Assembly: GCA_918797485.1 (NCBI GenBank)
Contig: CAKKNE010000002.1
Span: 4,616,501 to 4,680,500 of the forward strand
Origin: Pelagomonas calceolata
Taxonomy: Eukaryota > Sar > Pelagophyceae > Pelagomonadales > Pelagomonadaceae
DNA length: 64,000 nucleotides
Direction of reading: 5' to 3'
Program-made: the position numbers and the translations under genes
Notes under the pieces: model-generated
What the model saw: only the letters and a program-made list of their open reading frames with translations
Databases searched by the model: none
Told to the model about the DNA's origin: nothing
In this document: one piece after another, positions 10,033-18,842 of the stretch
How positions within the stretch are numbered: the stretch's first letter is position 1
Layout: each line of letters opens with the position of its first letter

Positions 10033-10506
10033 CCGCGCGGCTCACGCTCACACAAGTAGCTCTGTGCACAGTCGGGATGTGACTAGTGCCAGACAGCCGC
10101 ACGACTGCCGCCTTGGCAGAGAGCACGAGACAGCAAGTTTGAATCGTTTTGCTCGCCGCTGGAACAGCGCCGCGTACATACACACACGCGACCCGAGATT
10201 AGCTAGCGGCATATAAAGACACTAGCACGCAAGGATCCCCTCCCCGGCACGGCCACGCCCTCGCTCGCGACGCGTCACGAGACCTCTCGAATCCCTCTCC
10301 GCCTTCAAGAATTGATTCCAAGCCTCTGCGCTGCCCCTGCAGCAGAAGGCAGGAGGACGGCGGCCGCGCGCGCAGCAGGCCCCGCGGACGCACGCGAGGC
10401 ATCCGTACCGGGCTCACGACCGGGCTTGACGCCGCCCCCGCGCCGCCGCAGCGATCCCAGCTCCTTAACATCAGAGTGACAGCGGGGCAGCCCCGGACGC
10501 GCCACC
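10033..10506. promoter_or_regulatory. Divergent promoter region between ankyrin gene and channel gene
   Basis: About 470 bp between two divergently oriented start codons. No open frame in it has recognisable protein features. The sequence CATATAAAG at about 10210-10218 is a TATA-like element on the plus strand roughly 290 bp upstream of the channel ATG. It is the only promoter-like signal seen, and its use is inferred. Confidence 0.3.
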
Positions 10507-13435
10507 ATGCTCCAGGGCGGCAACATGGACCGCGTAGGTGCCTACAACCAGCGCTCGAGCGCCTACAACATGTGCGGCGCGAACGAGGACGACGTCGTCG
10601 AGCCCCAACGAACTAGACGAAGTAGACGCCCGAGGGAGTACGATGAAGTACAATATGAGGACGACGACTCCCAGTCGACGGCGCCCTCGCGCGGCGACCG
10701 TGGGAGCTTTGATGATGCGCCGCCGCGACGGCCGCGTCGGCGCCAGCGGGAGTGGCCCCAGGAGGACCCCGAGGACCAGCTTGCGCCGCCCCCGACCCAC
10801 GAGAGAAGGGCCGTGAAAGCAATAGCATACACGAGACAAGATGAAAAGAGCCCTGGTCCCGCCGCGACGCCGTCGTCCAAAGGCTCGGCGTTCGGCAAGC
10901 TGTTCACACCTAAAAAACCGAAGGAAAGCTTCAGAACGAAAACTCTGACCGAATTAACTGAGACGGGAACGTCGAGCGTAGCTAGGGTCAAGGAGGGCAA
11001 CGTCAAGTTCCCGAATTCGTGGTCAGGACATAAGGTCACGGTCTTCAATCCCTATCACCCGCGGCGGCTCATGTGGGACGCGACGATGCACCTTTCTGTG
11101 TGGAAATGCCCTTCAATCTGGGGTGCTGCTCTCTGGATACGGTCGAGTGTATCCCTTGGAGATCGTGTCCGAGTTTGGGCCGAAAACATGGCCGCGGTGC
11201 CGAGATAGCGAGACGCGATAAGCTGACTCACACACAGGCTCATACTCATTATCATTATTGCGGTGGTGACGCCCTTTGAGTTGACGTTCCTGGACGGGGT
11301 CCCCTTCGGCAAGGCCGACTGCCCGACGGACAAGCACGGCTGCCCGGCGCCGGGCGACTTGTTCTTGTTCTGGCTCAATCGTTTGAGCGACTGCTTCTTT
11401 TTGGTTGATATGGTCCTGACGTTCAACACGTCGTTCTTCGATAGTATACGAGGGCGGTGGGTGGAAGAGCGGTCGGTCATCGCGCGGGAGTACCTCCGTT
11501 GCTGGTTCTGGCTCGACGTCCTCTCGCTCCTCCCCTACTCCCTGATGTTCTCGGAGATCAAGGCTGCTGGATTAATCAGAGTCATCCGTTTAGTTCGACT
11601 ACTGAAGCTCCTCAAGCTCGCGAAGCAGCCGCGGATCATGGCCAAGCTCCGCCAGTTCGTGACCATGCCCATCAAGCAGCAGACGCTGATCAAGTACTTC
11701 TTCATCATCTTCTTCATCATCCATTGGACGGCCTGTACGCTACGATTACTTACGTCATTTGCGGTCGGCGACTGTCGGCCCAAAGGTAGCGATATGCACA
11801 GTGGCCTACCTTTTGATGATGAATGTGCGAGAACCTACTTGAACACGAACAGGAGGTGGGGCCAGGGCCCCTGGTCGCAATATGCCTCGGCCATCATCTG
11901 GAGCATCGGCGCGATGTCGGGCGAGGCTTATCTGCCCGCGAACATGGAGGAGACCGTATTAAACACTTTAGTGATGCTCATGGGCATCGTGGTCATGGCC
12001 TTCTTGGTGGGCGAGCTCTCAAATATTCTCGGGAATTTTGATCCGGTCGGGAACGAATTCGAGCAGACCGTACGGGCTCGGTGTCTCGTATCTCAACAGT
12101 TTTACGCCATCGACGCGCGTCGTCTCCAGGAGAGCTTGTGAAGGGTGGTCGCTTTTGCGATTCTGAGGCCGTTCGCACCGCGACGGTTCCGTCCGCACAC
12201 AGGTCGACAACCTCGACGCGTACTTTGAGAGCAACCAGTACCCGGAGATGCTGCGGTTGAAACTGAGGGAGTATGTACTACTTACTGAACCCATATATAG
12301 AGAAAAGTATTACATCGAGCTCATGAAGCAGTTCTCGCCGGCTCTGAGGACTACCGTGGCCAATTTCCAGTTGTCTCATTATGTGGCCAATATCCCCTTT
12401 TTTGCATTTGCTATTCAAAGAGGCTGCGGGTTTGAAGAGGGCGCCATCATGGACGTGCAGGAGCCCCCGCAACAGGTCGGTTCTGGTGACAGGGAGGAAG
12501 TGTGGAGACGAGCCACCATCGTGGCTGCGGATCCCATGACCGAAGGCTACGAGGTGGCCTACCATGACGGGCAAAGTACGAATGAAACGAAGGTTTCTGT
12601 GAATAGGCTGCGGGCGGTAGATCAAAGGTTACACTACCGGATGATCCACATTAACAGATTAAGGCGCAAGTTCGTGGGCGACTTCGCGTTACGGCTAGAA
12701 CCCATGTTATTTATGCCGGGCGACGCCATCATCGAGGCGAACTGGTCTCGATGCGATTCCCTCTACTTGGTGACGACGGGCACGTGTATCGTGGTCAAAG
12801 AAAGGTTAAACAGTATGTTCGATATTAGATTGAGACACTACGGTTCCACGATCGGTGGCGACATCTCGACGTTGCTGATAGCCGGCGAGAAACGGCGCTT
12901 ACGACACTACGACTGCAAGGCGCACAACGCCGTTCAAATTTACAAGATGGCCGACGGTGAATTTCTGAGCTTGATGGCCTTCGAGAACTACGCGGAGTTC
13001 GCGCGGACGATCAAATATTTCGGGTTCTGCATGCTCGTCAAGATGCTCACGTTCCGACAGATGGAGAAGGCGACGGCGGCCGGCCTGACGCTGCAGCAAC
13101 AATTCGCCAAGCTCGAGGCGGCGAATCCGTTCGTGCGCGAGAATGAAACTCCTAAAAGTAAGGAAAAGCCGGTCAAGGTTCGCTTGGCTTCCGATCTAAC
13201 TGGTTTGTTGGATCAGCTCGGTTTGTCGAAGTCTGTCAGGTCGAAAGTTGTAGCGGAGTTGAAGAAGCACGAGATCTACAACCTCGAGACTGCTCAAAGT
13301 CTGAGAGTGGAGGACTGGGACATGCTAGATTTGAAGATGGGGACGCGGCGCCTAATCCTGGCGAAGCTCGGCGCGCTCGGCGGAAGTTATTTGGGGTCGT
13401 TGACGGACCCGTCCCAGGGCTGCGCGCGGCCCTAG
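10507..13435 (+). CDS. CNG/HCN-type cation channel with cNMP-binding and SAM domains (3 exons)
   Basis: Exons 10507-11099, 11238-12069 and 12203-13435 join in frame to 885 residues. A disordered N-terminus (1-190) is followed by S1 (LILIIIIAVV, crossing the first splice), S2/S3, a charged S4 with regular Arg/Lys (RVIRLVRLLKLLKL, about 305-325), S5 and a pore region near 410-435. The pore lacks K+-selective GYG and reads GAMSGEAYLPAN, as expected for a non-selective, CNG-like cation channel. A C-linker helix block (IYREKYYIELMKQF) is interrupted at about 558-616 by a small beta-rich, Tudor/SH3-like segment. It then continues to a cyclic-nucleotide-binding fold (about 621-738) and ends in a SAM domain (about 796-870). 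Both introns are described separately. Ligand and ion preference are not tested. Confidence 0.85.
11096..11237 (+). mobile_element. Introner-like element forming channel intron 1
   Basis: The element begins CTGTGTGGAAATG and ends CTGACTCACACACAG; the right end reverse-complements to CTGTGTGTGAGTCAG, so the ends are imperfect inverted repeats of the same family as the clean introners at 35-63 kb. Splicing at 11100 (GTGG) and 11237 (AG) keeps frame and rebuilds the S1 membrane helix. The 8 bases on each side (GCACCTTT and GCTCATAC) agree at only four positions, so the target duplication is eroded or was never perfect. Here the donor GT lies inside the terminal repeat rather than in the duplication. 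Confidence 0.6.
12070..12202 (+). other. Channel intron 2 (133 bp, possible old introner)
   Basis: The GT donor at 12070 follows ...GAG CAG ACC, and the acceptor CGCACACAG ends at 12202; both sides are in phase 0. The 3' end is like the introner family, and the interior contains CGCCATCGACGCG, a motif shared with several other introners in the window. The left end does not resemble the family's inverted repeat and no target duplication is visible, so origin from an introner is only suggested. Confidence 0.6.
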
Positions 13436-13503
13436 TTCTTTGGCCCTCTTGTGGGCGACATATCCACTGCTTGCTTGCTTAGTATAAGTATATAGTTGCG
13501 GAC

Positions 13504-15198
13504 TTATATTACTGTAGTCGCCCGCGCCCCGGCCAGGGGGTCTGACCTCTCTGTTTGCGCCTCGGAGCGCGCGCGCCGCGCCGCGATCGCGGCCTCGAAG
13601 GGCGATTGCGTCTTCTGGTCGACGTCTGCCGCGGGCGCGGCCTCGAAGGCAGCGAAGTCGTCGCCGTCGTCCGCGGCCGGCGTGGCATCGAAGGAAATGA
13701 GGCCCTCGTCTGCGTCCGCGGGCGCCGCATCGAGGGTCGTCTCAAGGTTCAGAATATCGGCCTCGATGGCGTCGAGCATCGCGGTGCCGGTCGTTGTGGG
13801 CCTATAGGGCTCGACGGCCGGCGGCGGCGGCGCCGGTTCTGCGGGCGGCGGCGCCCTGGACACCGAGCCGGACGACATGGTCACGACGCGGTGGCCTTGC
13901 GGCGTCGCCGTCTTCGTCGAGGCCGCCCGGCTCACTGGCGGGGGCGCCGCGTCGACCGCGTCAGGAATCGGCCGAATTGCGTCGACCGCCGGGGGCGGCG
14001 CGTCGACAACCGCGGCAGGAGTCTGCGCTGGCGACATGATCGGCGACACGGGCCTCGCAGCTTCCAGAGTGGGCGACACGGCCCGGGGCGGCGCGTCGTC
14101 GTCGCTGGCCTCAACGACGTCTTCGGTACTGGAGGCCCGCCGCACGGCCTCGGCGCGCACGGCCGCCACGAGCTCGTCGCTGGAGAGCTCGGCGACGGTG
14201 TCAAGCACCTTCGCGGTTACCTCGGGCGACGGCAGCGGCGACGTCGACGCCTGGCGCTCAAATTCCGGGGTTGTGAGCGGCAAACGCGTGGCATTCAGGG
14301 CCTTCTGCGCGTCGCCCGGCGACGTCTGGAAGCGGTAGCGGAACCCATCCTGCGCCGGCGTCGACACGAGCGCCGCGGGGCTCGCCGCTCTGGGAGTTGC
14401 GGCGTCGAGCCAGTCGGCGTAGCTCCGCAGCTTCAGGGCCAGCGCTATTTTATCCGCCGCGCTCAAGTCGGCCTTCGCGAGGCGCCCGAGCGCGACGTCG
14501 AGGTCGTCGACCGGGTTCGTCTCTTTGCCGAGTAACTTGTTCACGCCGTCGAGGAGCGAGCCACGGCGCTTCCGCGCGGACGCCGCCCGGGGCGATTGCG
14601 CCGGCGTCGACGCCACCGACGACTTGGGCAGCGACGCCGGCGACGCGCTCGTGCTCGCCGGCGGCGGCGGCGGCGTGGGCGCGGCGACGCGCGCCGGCAG
14701 GGGCGGCGGCGTCGCGTCGGCCGGTGGCGCTGGCGGCGGCGCCGGCGGCGGCGCCGGCGGCGTCGCCGGCGGCGGCGCCGTGACGACGATCGGTGCGACC
14801 TCCTTGGGCCGGAGGTGCGCCGGTACCGGCTTCTTGTGCCGGAGGGCGGACGCCGCGAACTTCATATCCTCGGAGGGCGGGGTGCCGAGCTTGAGCAGGT
14901 GCCCCGTCTTCAGGCACATCTCCATCATCTCGCCCGTGTTCGCGTCGCGCACGAGCATGCGCTCGTTGTTCATCTTGACCGGCTCGTCTCTTGGCTCTTG
15001 CGTGTTATGTGGCTCCTCTGGCTTTTGCGTGTTGTGCGGGCCCAGGACCGGCTCTTGCTTGTTATGCGGTTTTAGCCCCCAGGCGAGGCGCGCGCGCCGC
15101 GCGCCGGGCCGCAGGCCGCGGCGGAGCGGGATCTTGACGTGTCTGCGCAGCGATGGGCTGCTTGTGCGCGCGTCGCGGAGCTCAAAACGTCGGCACAA
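13504..15198 (-). CDS. Proline/alanine-rich, largely disordered protein
   Basis: A 564-residue open frame; an inner ATG at 14973 (MNNERMLVRDANTGE) starts the better-ordered part and may be the real start. Before it lie three degenerate copies of a PHNTQEP-type heptapeptide. Residues just after the inner start (ANTGEMMEMCLKTGHLLKL) look folded. The rest is Pro/Ala/Thr-rich with runs of PP and Asp/Glu-rich ends, as in actin-regulatory or scaffold proteins, though no WH2 or SH3 domain was recognised. The gene is convergent with the channel gene, with 68 bp between stops. Strong GC bias keeps several antisense frames open, but this frame has the most natural composition. Confidence 0.55.
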   Translation of the reverse strand: MCRRFELRDARTSSPSLRRHVKIPLRRGLRPGARRARLAWGLKPHNKQEPVLGPHNTQKPEEPHNTQEPRDEPVKMNNERMLVRDANTGEMMEMCLKTGHLLKLGTPPSEDMKFAASALRHKKPVPAHLRPKEVAPIVVTAPPPATPPAPPPAPPPAPPADATPPPLPARVAAPTPPPPPASTSASPASLPKSSVASTPAQSPRAASARKRRGSLLDGVNKLLGKETNPVDDLDVALGRLAKADLSAADKIALALKLRSYADWLDAATPRAASPAALVSTPAQDGFRYRFQTSPGDAQKALNATRLPLTTPEFERQASTSPLPSPEVTAKVLDTVAELSSDELVAAVRAEAVRRASSTEDVVEASDDDAPPRAVSPTLEAARPVSPIMSPAQTPAAVVDAPPPAVDAIRPIPDAVDAAPPPVSRAASTKTATPQGHRVVTMSSGSVSRAPPPAEPAPPPPAVEPYRPTTTGTAMLDAIEADILNLETTLDAAPADADEGLISFDATPAADDGDDFAAFEAAPAADVDQKTQSPFEAAIAARRARSEAQTERSDPLAGARATTVI

Positions 15199-15375
15199 TC
15201 CGAAAATCGATGCGTGCCCCGCACGATATCAACCAGCACTAGTCCTAGCACCGTAACAGAAATCCCACGAGCATGAATCGTGCCAAGAATCAGCGCCGCA
15301 AGGAGACTAAAGTTAAGTTAAACACGGGCTGGGGCGCATGGAAGATACGCGGATGGGGGAAGAGCCAGAGAGGGC

Positions 15376-16020
15376 TCACACGAGGAAAGACCCCGCACAG
15401 ACCGACATGCTTTCGCGGGCCGCCGCCTCGAACTCCTCGCTGACGACGCGGCCGCCGAAGCGGTCCGCGTCCGCGAGGGCCCGCAGCAGGGGCGACGCGG
15501 CGAGGTCGAGGGGGCCGAGGGGCGGCGACTCGGGCCGCGCCGCGCGGTACTCCGCTGCGAGGCGTTCGACGTCCGACTCCGGACTGGCGTCGCGTGGTGA
15601 TACGGGCACCCACGTCGGCACGGCCTGTTTGGAGGGCGATGCGAGGTGCCAGCCGCGCCGCGCGGCGCCGTCTGTTGCGTAGAGCAGGGTGGGTACGAAA
15701 GGCGAACGGCAATTCGGGCAGGTCGGATTCGGAGCGCGCGTCACGACCTCCTTCAGACACTTCACATGGAACGCGTGCCGCGCGCTGCACGGCAGCGCGA
15801 CGGCCGGGGCCAGACTGAGGTCGTCGAGGCAGATCGGGCAGGGCTCGCGGCCCTGGAATGAAAAGAGAGGGTGGGGCTCGATGGTCGTGGGGCACTCGAC
15901 GCGGTAGGGCGCGATGCCGTATCCAGACCCAATGCTGCCCCGGCTGCCCCGTTGCTCCGCGCGCGCCGCGCGTGCGTCGAGGCGCGCCGTTCGGCGCTGG
16001 GCGCTCGACGCCGGCTCCAT
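15376..16020 (-). CDS. RING-H2 finger protein (putative E3 ubiquitin ligase)
   Basis: About 214 residues from the ATG at 16020 (MEPASSAQ). An upstream in-frame ATG at 16227 would add 69 residues. The centre holds a RING: CPICLDDL, then LPCSARHAFHVKCL, then PTCPNCRSPF, which supplies the C-x2-C, C-x3-H-x2-H-x2-C and C-x2-C ligands of a RING-H2 variant. The family normally recruits an E2 for ubiquitin transfer. Flanks are Ser/Ala/Pro-rich with no membrane helix. Substrate unknown. Confidence 0.8.
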   Translation of the reverse strand: MEPASSAQRRTARLDARAARAEQRGSRGSIGSGYGIAPYRVECPTTIEPHPLFSFQGREPCPICLDDLSLAPAVALPCSARHAFHVKCLKEVVTRAPNPTCPNCRSPFVPTLLYATDGAARRGWHLASPSKQAVPTWVPVSPRDASPESDVERLAAEYRAARPESPPLGPLDLAASPLLRALADADRFGGRVVSEEFEAAARESMSVCAGSFLV

Positions 16021-16275
16021 GCTGCCCCCGGCTGCCCTCGGCAATGCGGCAGCGAGGCCGGCAGCGAGGGTGCAACGCAAAAATGTCTTATAGGCGTCTT
16101 CTGATTCCTGACGTGTCCCGACCCGCAACGGGCGCAGCCGATCCAAGTCTGACCAGCGCCTTTCTGTGTCATCTACCCGTCGGCGACGCCTCGAGGGGCA
16201 GGCTGGCACCGCGGCCCGCGGCGCCACCCGACTCCCCAGACGCCGTCGACGAGGCGTCCCCTCAATTGCTACAAC

Positions 16276-17373
16276 TTACTCGATCCCACAAGTCTCCCGC
16301 CGCGGGAAGCGCCAGGGCGCCGCCCAGCCCGGCGGGTGCTTCCGCGTAACCTCGACCTCGTCCCACGGCTTCGCCCCGCCCGGGTAGTGGCGGATGAACG
16401 CGCCGCCCCAGCACCGCGTGTTGTGGGCGTGCTGCCGGTGGATGCCCCGCATGCAGTTCCACCTTGGATCCAATCTCACGAGGTCCGGGCCGACCGCCAG
16501 CACGAAGGGCGGATTCGAACCGAGCTTGTAGACCTTGCCCTGTGACACTTCATTCCTCGAGATCCAGCGCGCGACGCTATCCAAGCGCTTCGTCGACCGC
16601 CACCGATCTAGTTCGAAGACGACGACGCCCGCGTTAAAGCTGTGCATCTCGCCCCTACTTCTTACCATGGGCAATTTACAATTCACGACGCCGTCGCATG
16701 GTTTTTTAAAGTCCCGCGGCACGGCTGCTATGACACTATTTGGTTTCTCTTGAAATAACTGTCGCGCGGCGTCATCGAGGTCTGCCAGCGACCTCTCCAC
16801 AAAAACGTCCGTGTCGAGGTAGATGCATCTTTGTGAAGAAGGTAGGAGTTCGCCCACGAAAAAGCGCGCGTAATTCAACGGGTCGCGCAATCGAGGATCT
16901 CTGGCCCTCGGCGCCGGGAATCTAGAGATGTCGTGGAAGTGTTTCACAGCAATTTGAGCTTTGTTCTCAACAGCGCAGCGGGCCGCGCGTCCTATGCTCT
17001 CGACCTTGGCAGCGTCATCAACTAAAAGTAAAAAACGGAGCCGGTGTCGCTGTGAACGCGTGGCGTTCGTCGCCGACGCGACGACCGCCAAAGCTCCCGT
17101 GTAGTGCGCCTTGGAACAGGCAACCACCACATTGATATCATGTTGCATGGGCGCCGCGGCCGGCGCAAGCGTCGTCGGCGGCGGCGTCGGGCCCTCGTCG
17201 GTGGGCATGCGCGTCGTCGGTACTTGGGTGGGCCCCACGGGCGTCGGCGCCCGCGTCGGCGCCGGCGTGTGCTTGCGGAGGTGCTGCTGCTGGCGGCGCT
17301 CGAATTTGTGGAGGCCGCCCTCCTTGGCCGCAGCAGTGCAGAGGCAGAGGGCTGCCCACCACCTCCTTCTCAT
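16276..17373 (-). CDS. Secreted/Golgi glycosyltransferase family 8 protein
   Basis: 365 residues. The N-terminal MRRRWWAALCLCTAAA is a signal sequence or signal anchor, followed by a basic stretch and a PTPxPT linker of about 50 residues. The GT8 fold then starts with INVVVACSKAHYTGALAVVAS. The nucleotide-sugar/metal site is the DxD motif in CIYLDTDVFVE. Family-typical segments FNAGVVVFELDRWR and the later HYPGGAKPW (the conserved H-x-x-G-x-x-KPW of the second metal ligand) are present. Family 8 enzymes transfer sugars with retention of configuration, such as glycogenin- and galacturonosyltransferase-like enzymes. Donor and acceptor cannot be read from sequence. Confidence 0.88.
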   Translation of the reverse strand: MRRRWWAALCLCTAAAKEGGLHKFERRQQQHLRKHTPAPTRAPTPVGPTQVPTTRMPTDEGPTPPPTTLAPAAAPMQHDINVVVACSKAHYTGALAVVASATNATRSQRHRLRFLLLVDDAAKVESIGRAARCAVENKAQIAVKHFHDISRFPAPRARDPRLRDPLNYARFFVGELLPSSQRCIYLDTDVFVERSLADLDDAARQLFQEKPNSVIAAVPRDFKKPCDGVVNCKLPMVRSRGEMHSFNAGVVVFELDRWRSTKRLDSVARWISRNEVSQGKVYKLGSNPPFVLAVGPDLVRLDPRWNCMRGIHRQHAHNTRCWGGAFIRHYPGGAKPWDEVEVTRKHPPGWAAPWRFPRRETCGIE

Positions 17374-17607
17374 GGTGGCAGCGTCACGCGAGACGTCTCA
17401 TTTTGCATGTATGCGGCAGCCCGGCTGCGCTTTCGTGCCTGCAATATTTTTTGCATGCTTGCTAGCACGTCTAACCTAGCAAGCACTTCTGGGGCGCCAG
17501 CCTGGTGCTGATTCCGCTGGCCAAATTGGCCCGTTTTATCGTTGATTGGACACATTAGACTGCTGAACGCGCCGACAAGCGGCGAGAGAATCGATACGAC
17601 ACATACC

Positions 17608-18702
17608 ATGCATCGACTCATTCTCACCCTGCTGCTGACCAGCGCCGCAGCGATGCGGTTCGAGGACTATGAGGTCGCATTCAACAAGAAGTATTCCTTC
17701 GGAGAGCGCATGATTCGCCGCGCGCATTTCGAGCAGTCGCTCCAACGCGTCGCGGCCCACAACGCGGGCGGCCACTCGTGGAGAGCTGGCATCAACCAAT
17801 TCTCTGACCTCTCCGACGAAGAATTTAAGAACAGCTACCTGATGAGACCGCAAAAGTGCAGCGCCACGAACACCGTCGGCGTTCCGGGGGAAACTGCGCA
17901 TCTCCGCGGCGCCGAGAACAAGAAGAAAACGGCCGATCTGCCCCCGAGCATCGACTGGCGCTCGCGCGGCATCGTCTCCGAGGTGAAGAACCAGGGCGGC
18001 TGCGGAAGCTGCTGGACCTTCTCGACGACTGGAGCACTCGAGGCTCACCTCGCGCTCAAGGCGGGCGCGTGGCGAGCGCCGCGATTGTCCGAGCAGCAGC
18101 TGGTGGACTGCGCGGGCGCCTTCGACACGAAGGGCTGCGACGGCGGGCTACCATCGCACGCTTTTGAATACATAAAACATGCCGGGGGCCTCTCGACCGA
18201 GTTCGCCTATCCGTACCACGCGAAGGACCAGAAGTGCTCGTTCAACGCCTCGGCGTCGGTCACGGCCCCGCAGTCCAACGGCATCGGCATCCGAGTGCCC
18301 GGTGGGAGCGTGAATCTCACCAAGGGCGACGAGGTGGCTCTCAAGTACTACCTGGCCACCAAAGGGCCGGTGTCGGTGGCGTTCGATGTGGCGTCCGATT
18401 TCAGAGATTACAAGAGCGGCGTCTACTCGTCGACGATCTGCAGCCACGACGCGGAGCACGCGAGTCACCGTGCGAAAAAAAATGTTGCGACGCGAGCTCA
18501 CCGGTCGATGTCCACGCAGGTCAACCACGCGGTGCTGGCCGTCGGCTACGGCGTCGATCCGGTCTCGGCCAAGCCCTACTGGCTCATCAAGAACTCGTGG
18601 GACTACACCTGGGGCGATTCGGGATACTTCCGCATGGAGGCGTTCAAGAATATGTGTGGTGTTGCCGACTGCAACTCGTTCCCTGATCTATACGGCGCCT
18701 GA
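17608..18702 (+). CDS. Papain-like cysteine protease (C1A) with I29 propeptide
   Basis: The ATG at 17608 gives a signal peptide (MHRLILTLLLTSAAA). An I29 inhibitor prodomain follows (FEDYEVAFNKKYSF, then INQFSDLSDEEF). The mature enzyme starts near LPPSIDWRSRG. The catalytic Cys lies in GGCGSCWTFS (Cys at about residue 135), the His in VNHAVLAVGYG and the Asn in IKNSWDYTWGDSGYF. Between VYSSTICSHDAEH and VNHAV lie 20 in-frame residues with no counterpart in the family. Their DNA ends like an introner (see 18460-18519), so they are probably an intron that happens to be open. The enzyme is likely lysosomal/vacuolar or secreted. About 365 codons unspliced. Confidence 0.9.
   Translation: MHRLILTLLLTSAAAMRFEDYEVAFNKKYSFGERMIRRAHFEQSLQRVAAHNAGGHSWRAGINQFSDLSDEEFKNSYLMRPQKCSATNTVGVPGETAHLRGAENKKKTADLPPSIDWRSRGIVSEVKNQGGCGSCWTFSTTGALEAHLALKAGAWRAPRLSEQQLVDCAGAFDTKGCDGGLPSHAFEYIKHAGGLSTEFAYPYHAKDQKCSFNASASVTAPQSNGIGIRVPGGSVNLTKGDEVALKYYLATKGPVSVAFDVASDFRDYKSGVYSSTICSHDAEHASHRAKKNVATRAHRSMSTQVNHAVLAVGYGVDPVSAKPYWLIKNSWDYTWGDSGYFRMEAFKNMCGVADCNSFPDLYGA
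18460..18519 (+). mobile_element. Possible introner inside the cysteine protease gene
   Basis: The right end ACCGGTCGATGTCCACGCAG is nearly the same as the right end of the clean introner at 35350-35428 (CACTGGTTGATGTCCACGCAG). The left side contains CCGTGCGAAAAAAAATG, a plausible decayed partner repeat. The only donor that keeps frame is a GC at 18460 (GCGAGT), giving a 60-bp GC-AG intron; the GT at 18464 would shift the frame. It may instead be translated as 20 extra residues. Confidence 0.45.
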
Positions 18703-18705
18703 CTC

Positions 18706-18770
18706 TGAGCCGACGTCAACGCTGTCGACGCGACTACTCGATGGCTAGACTCGATGGCGTACGTCGCGAC
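18706..18770. repeat. Introner-core-like sequence in 3' flank of the protease gene
   Basis: Just past the stop codon, GTCAACGCTGTCGACGCGAC and ACTCGATGGCGTACG match the internal core of the introner at 44893-45000 (GTCAACGCCATCGACGCGAC, reading its plus strand). No terminal repeats or target duplication are visible. It may be a decayed copy in a 3' untranslated region. Confidence 0.35.
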
Positions 18771-18842
18771 AACGACAATTGCGCGAAGACATGTGTTCCC
18801 CCTTCCTGTGTAATATACGATAACATCTTACAAAGATAGTGG

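Noticed and set aside
13555-14535. 326-codon plus-strand frame opposite the proline-rich gene
   Set aside because: Composition is almost only Arg/Gly/Val, typical for the antisense of Ala/Pro codons.
16495-16530. tRNA-like B-box (GGATTCGAACC) on the plus strand
   Set aside because: It is coding sequence (LGSNPPF) of the glycosyltransferase; no A box, acceptor stem or cloverleaf could be drawn around it.
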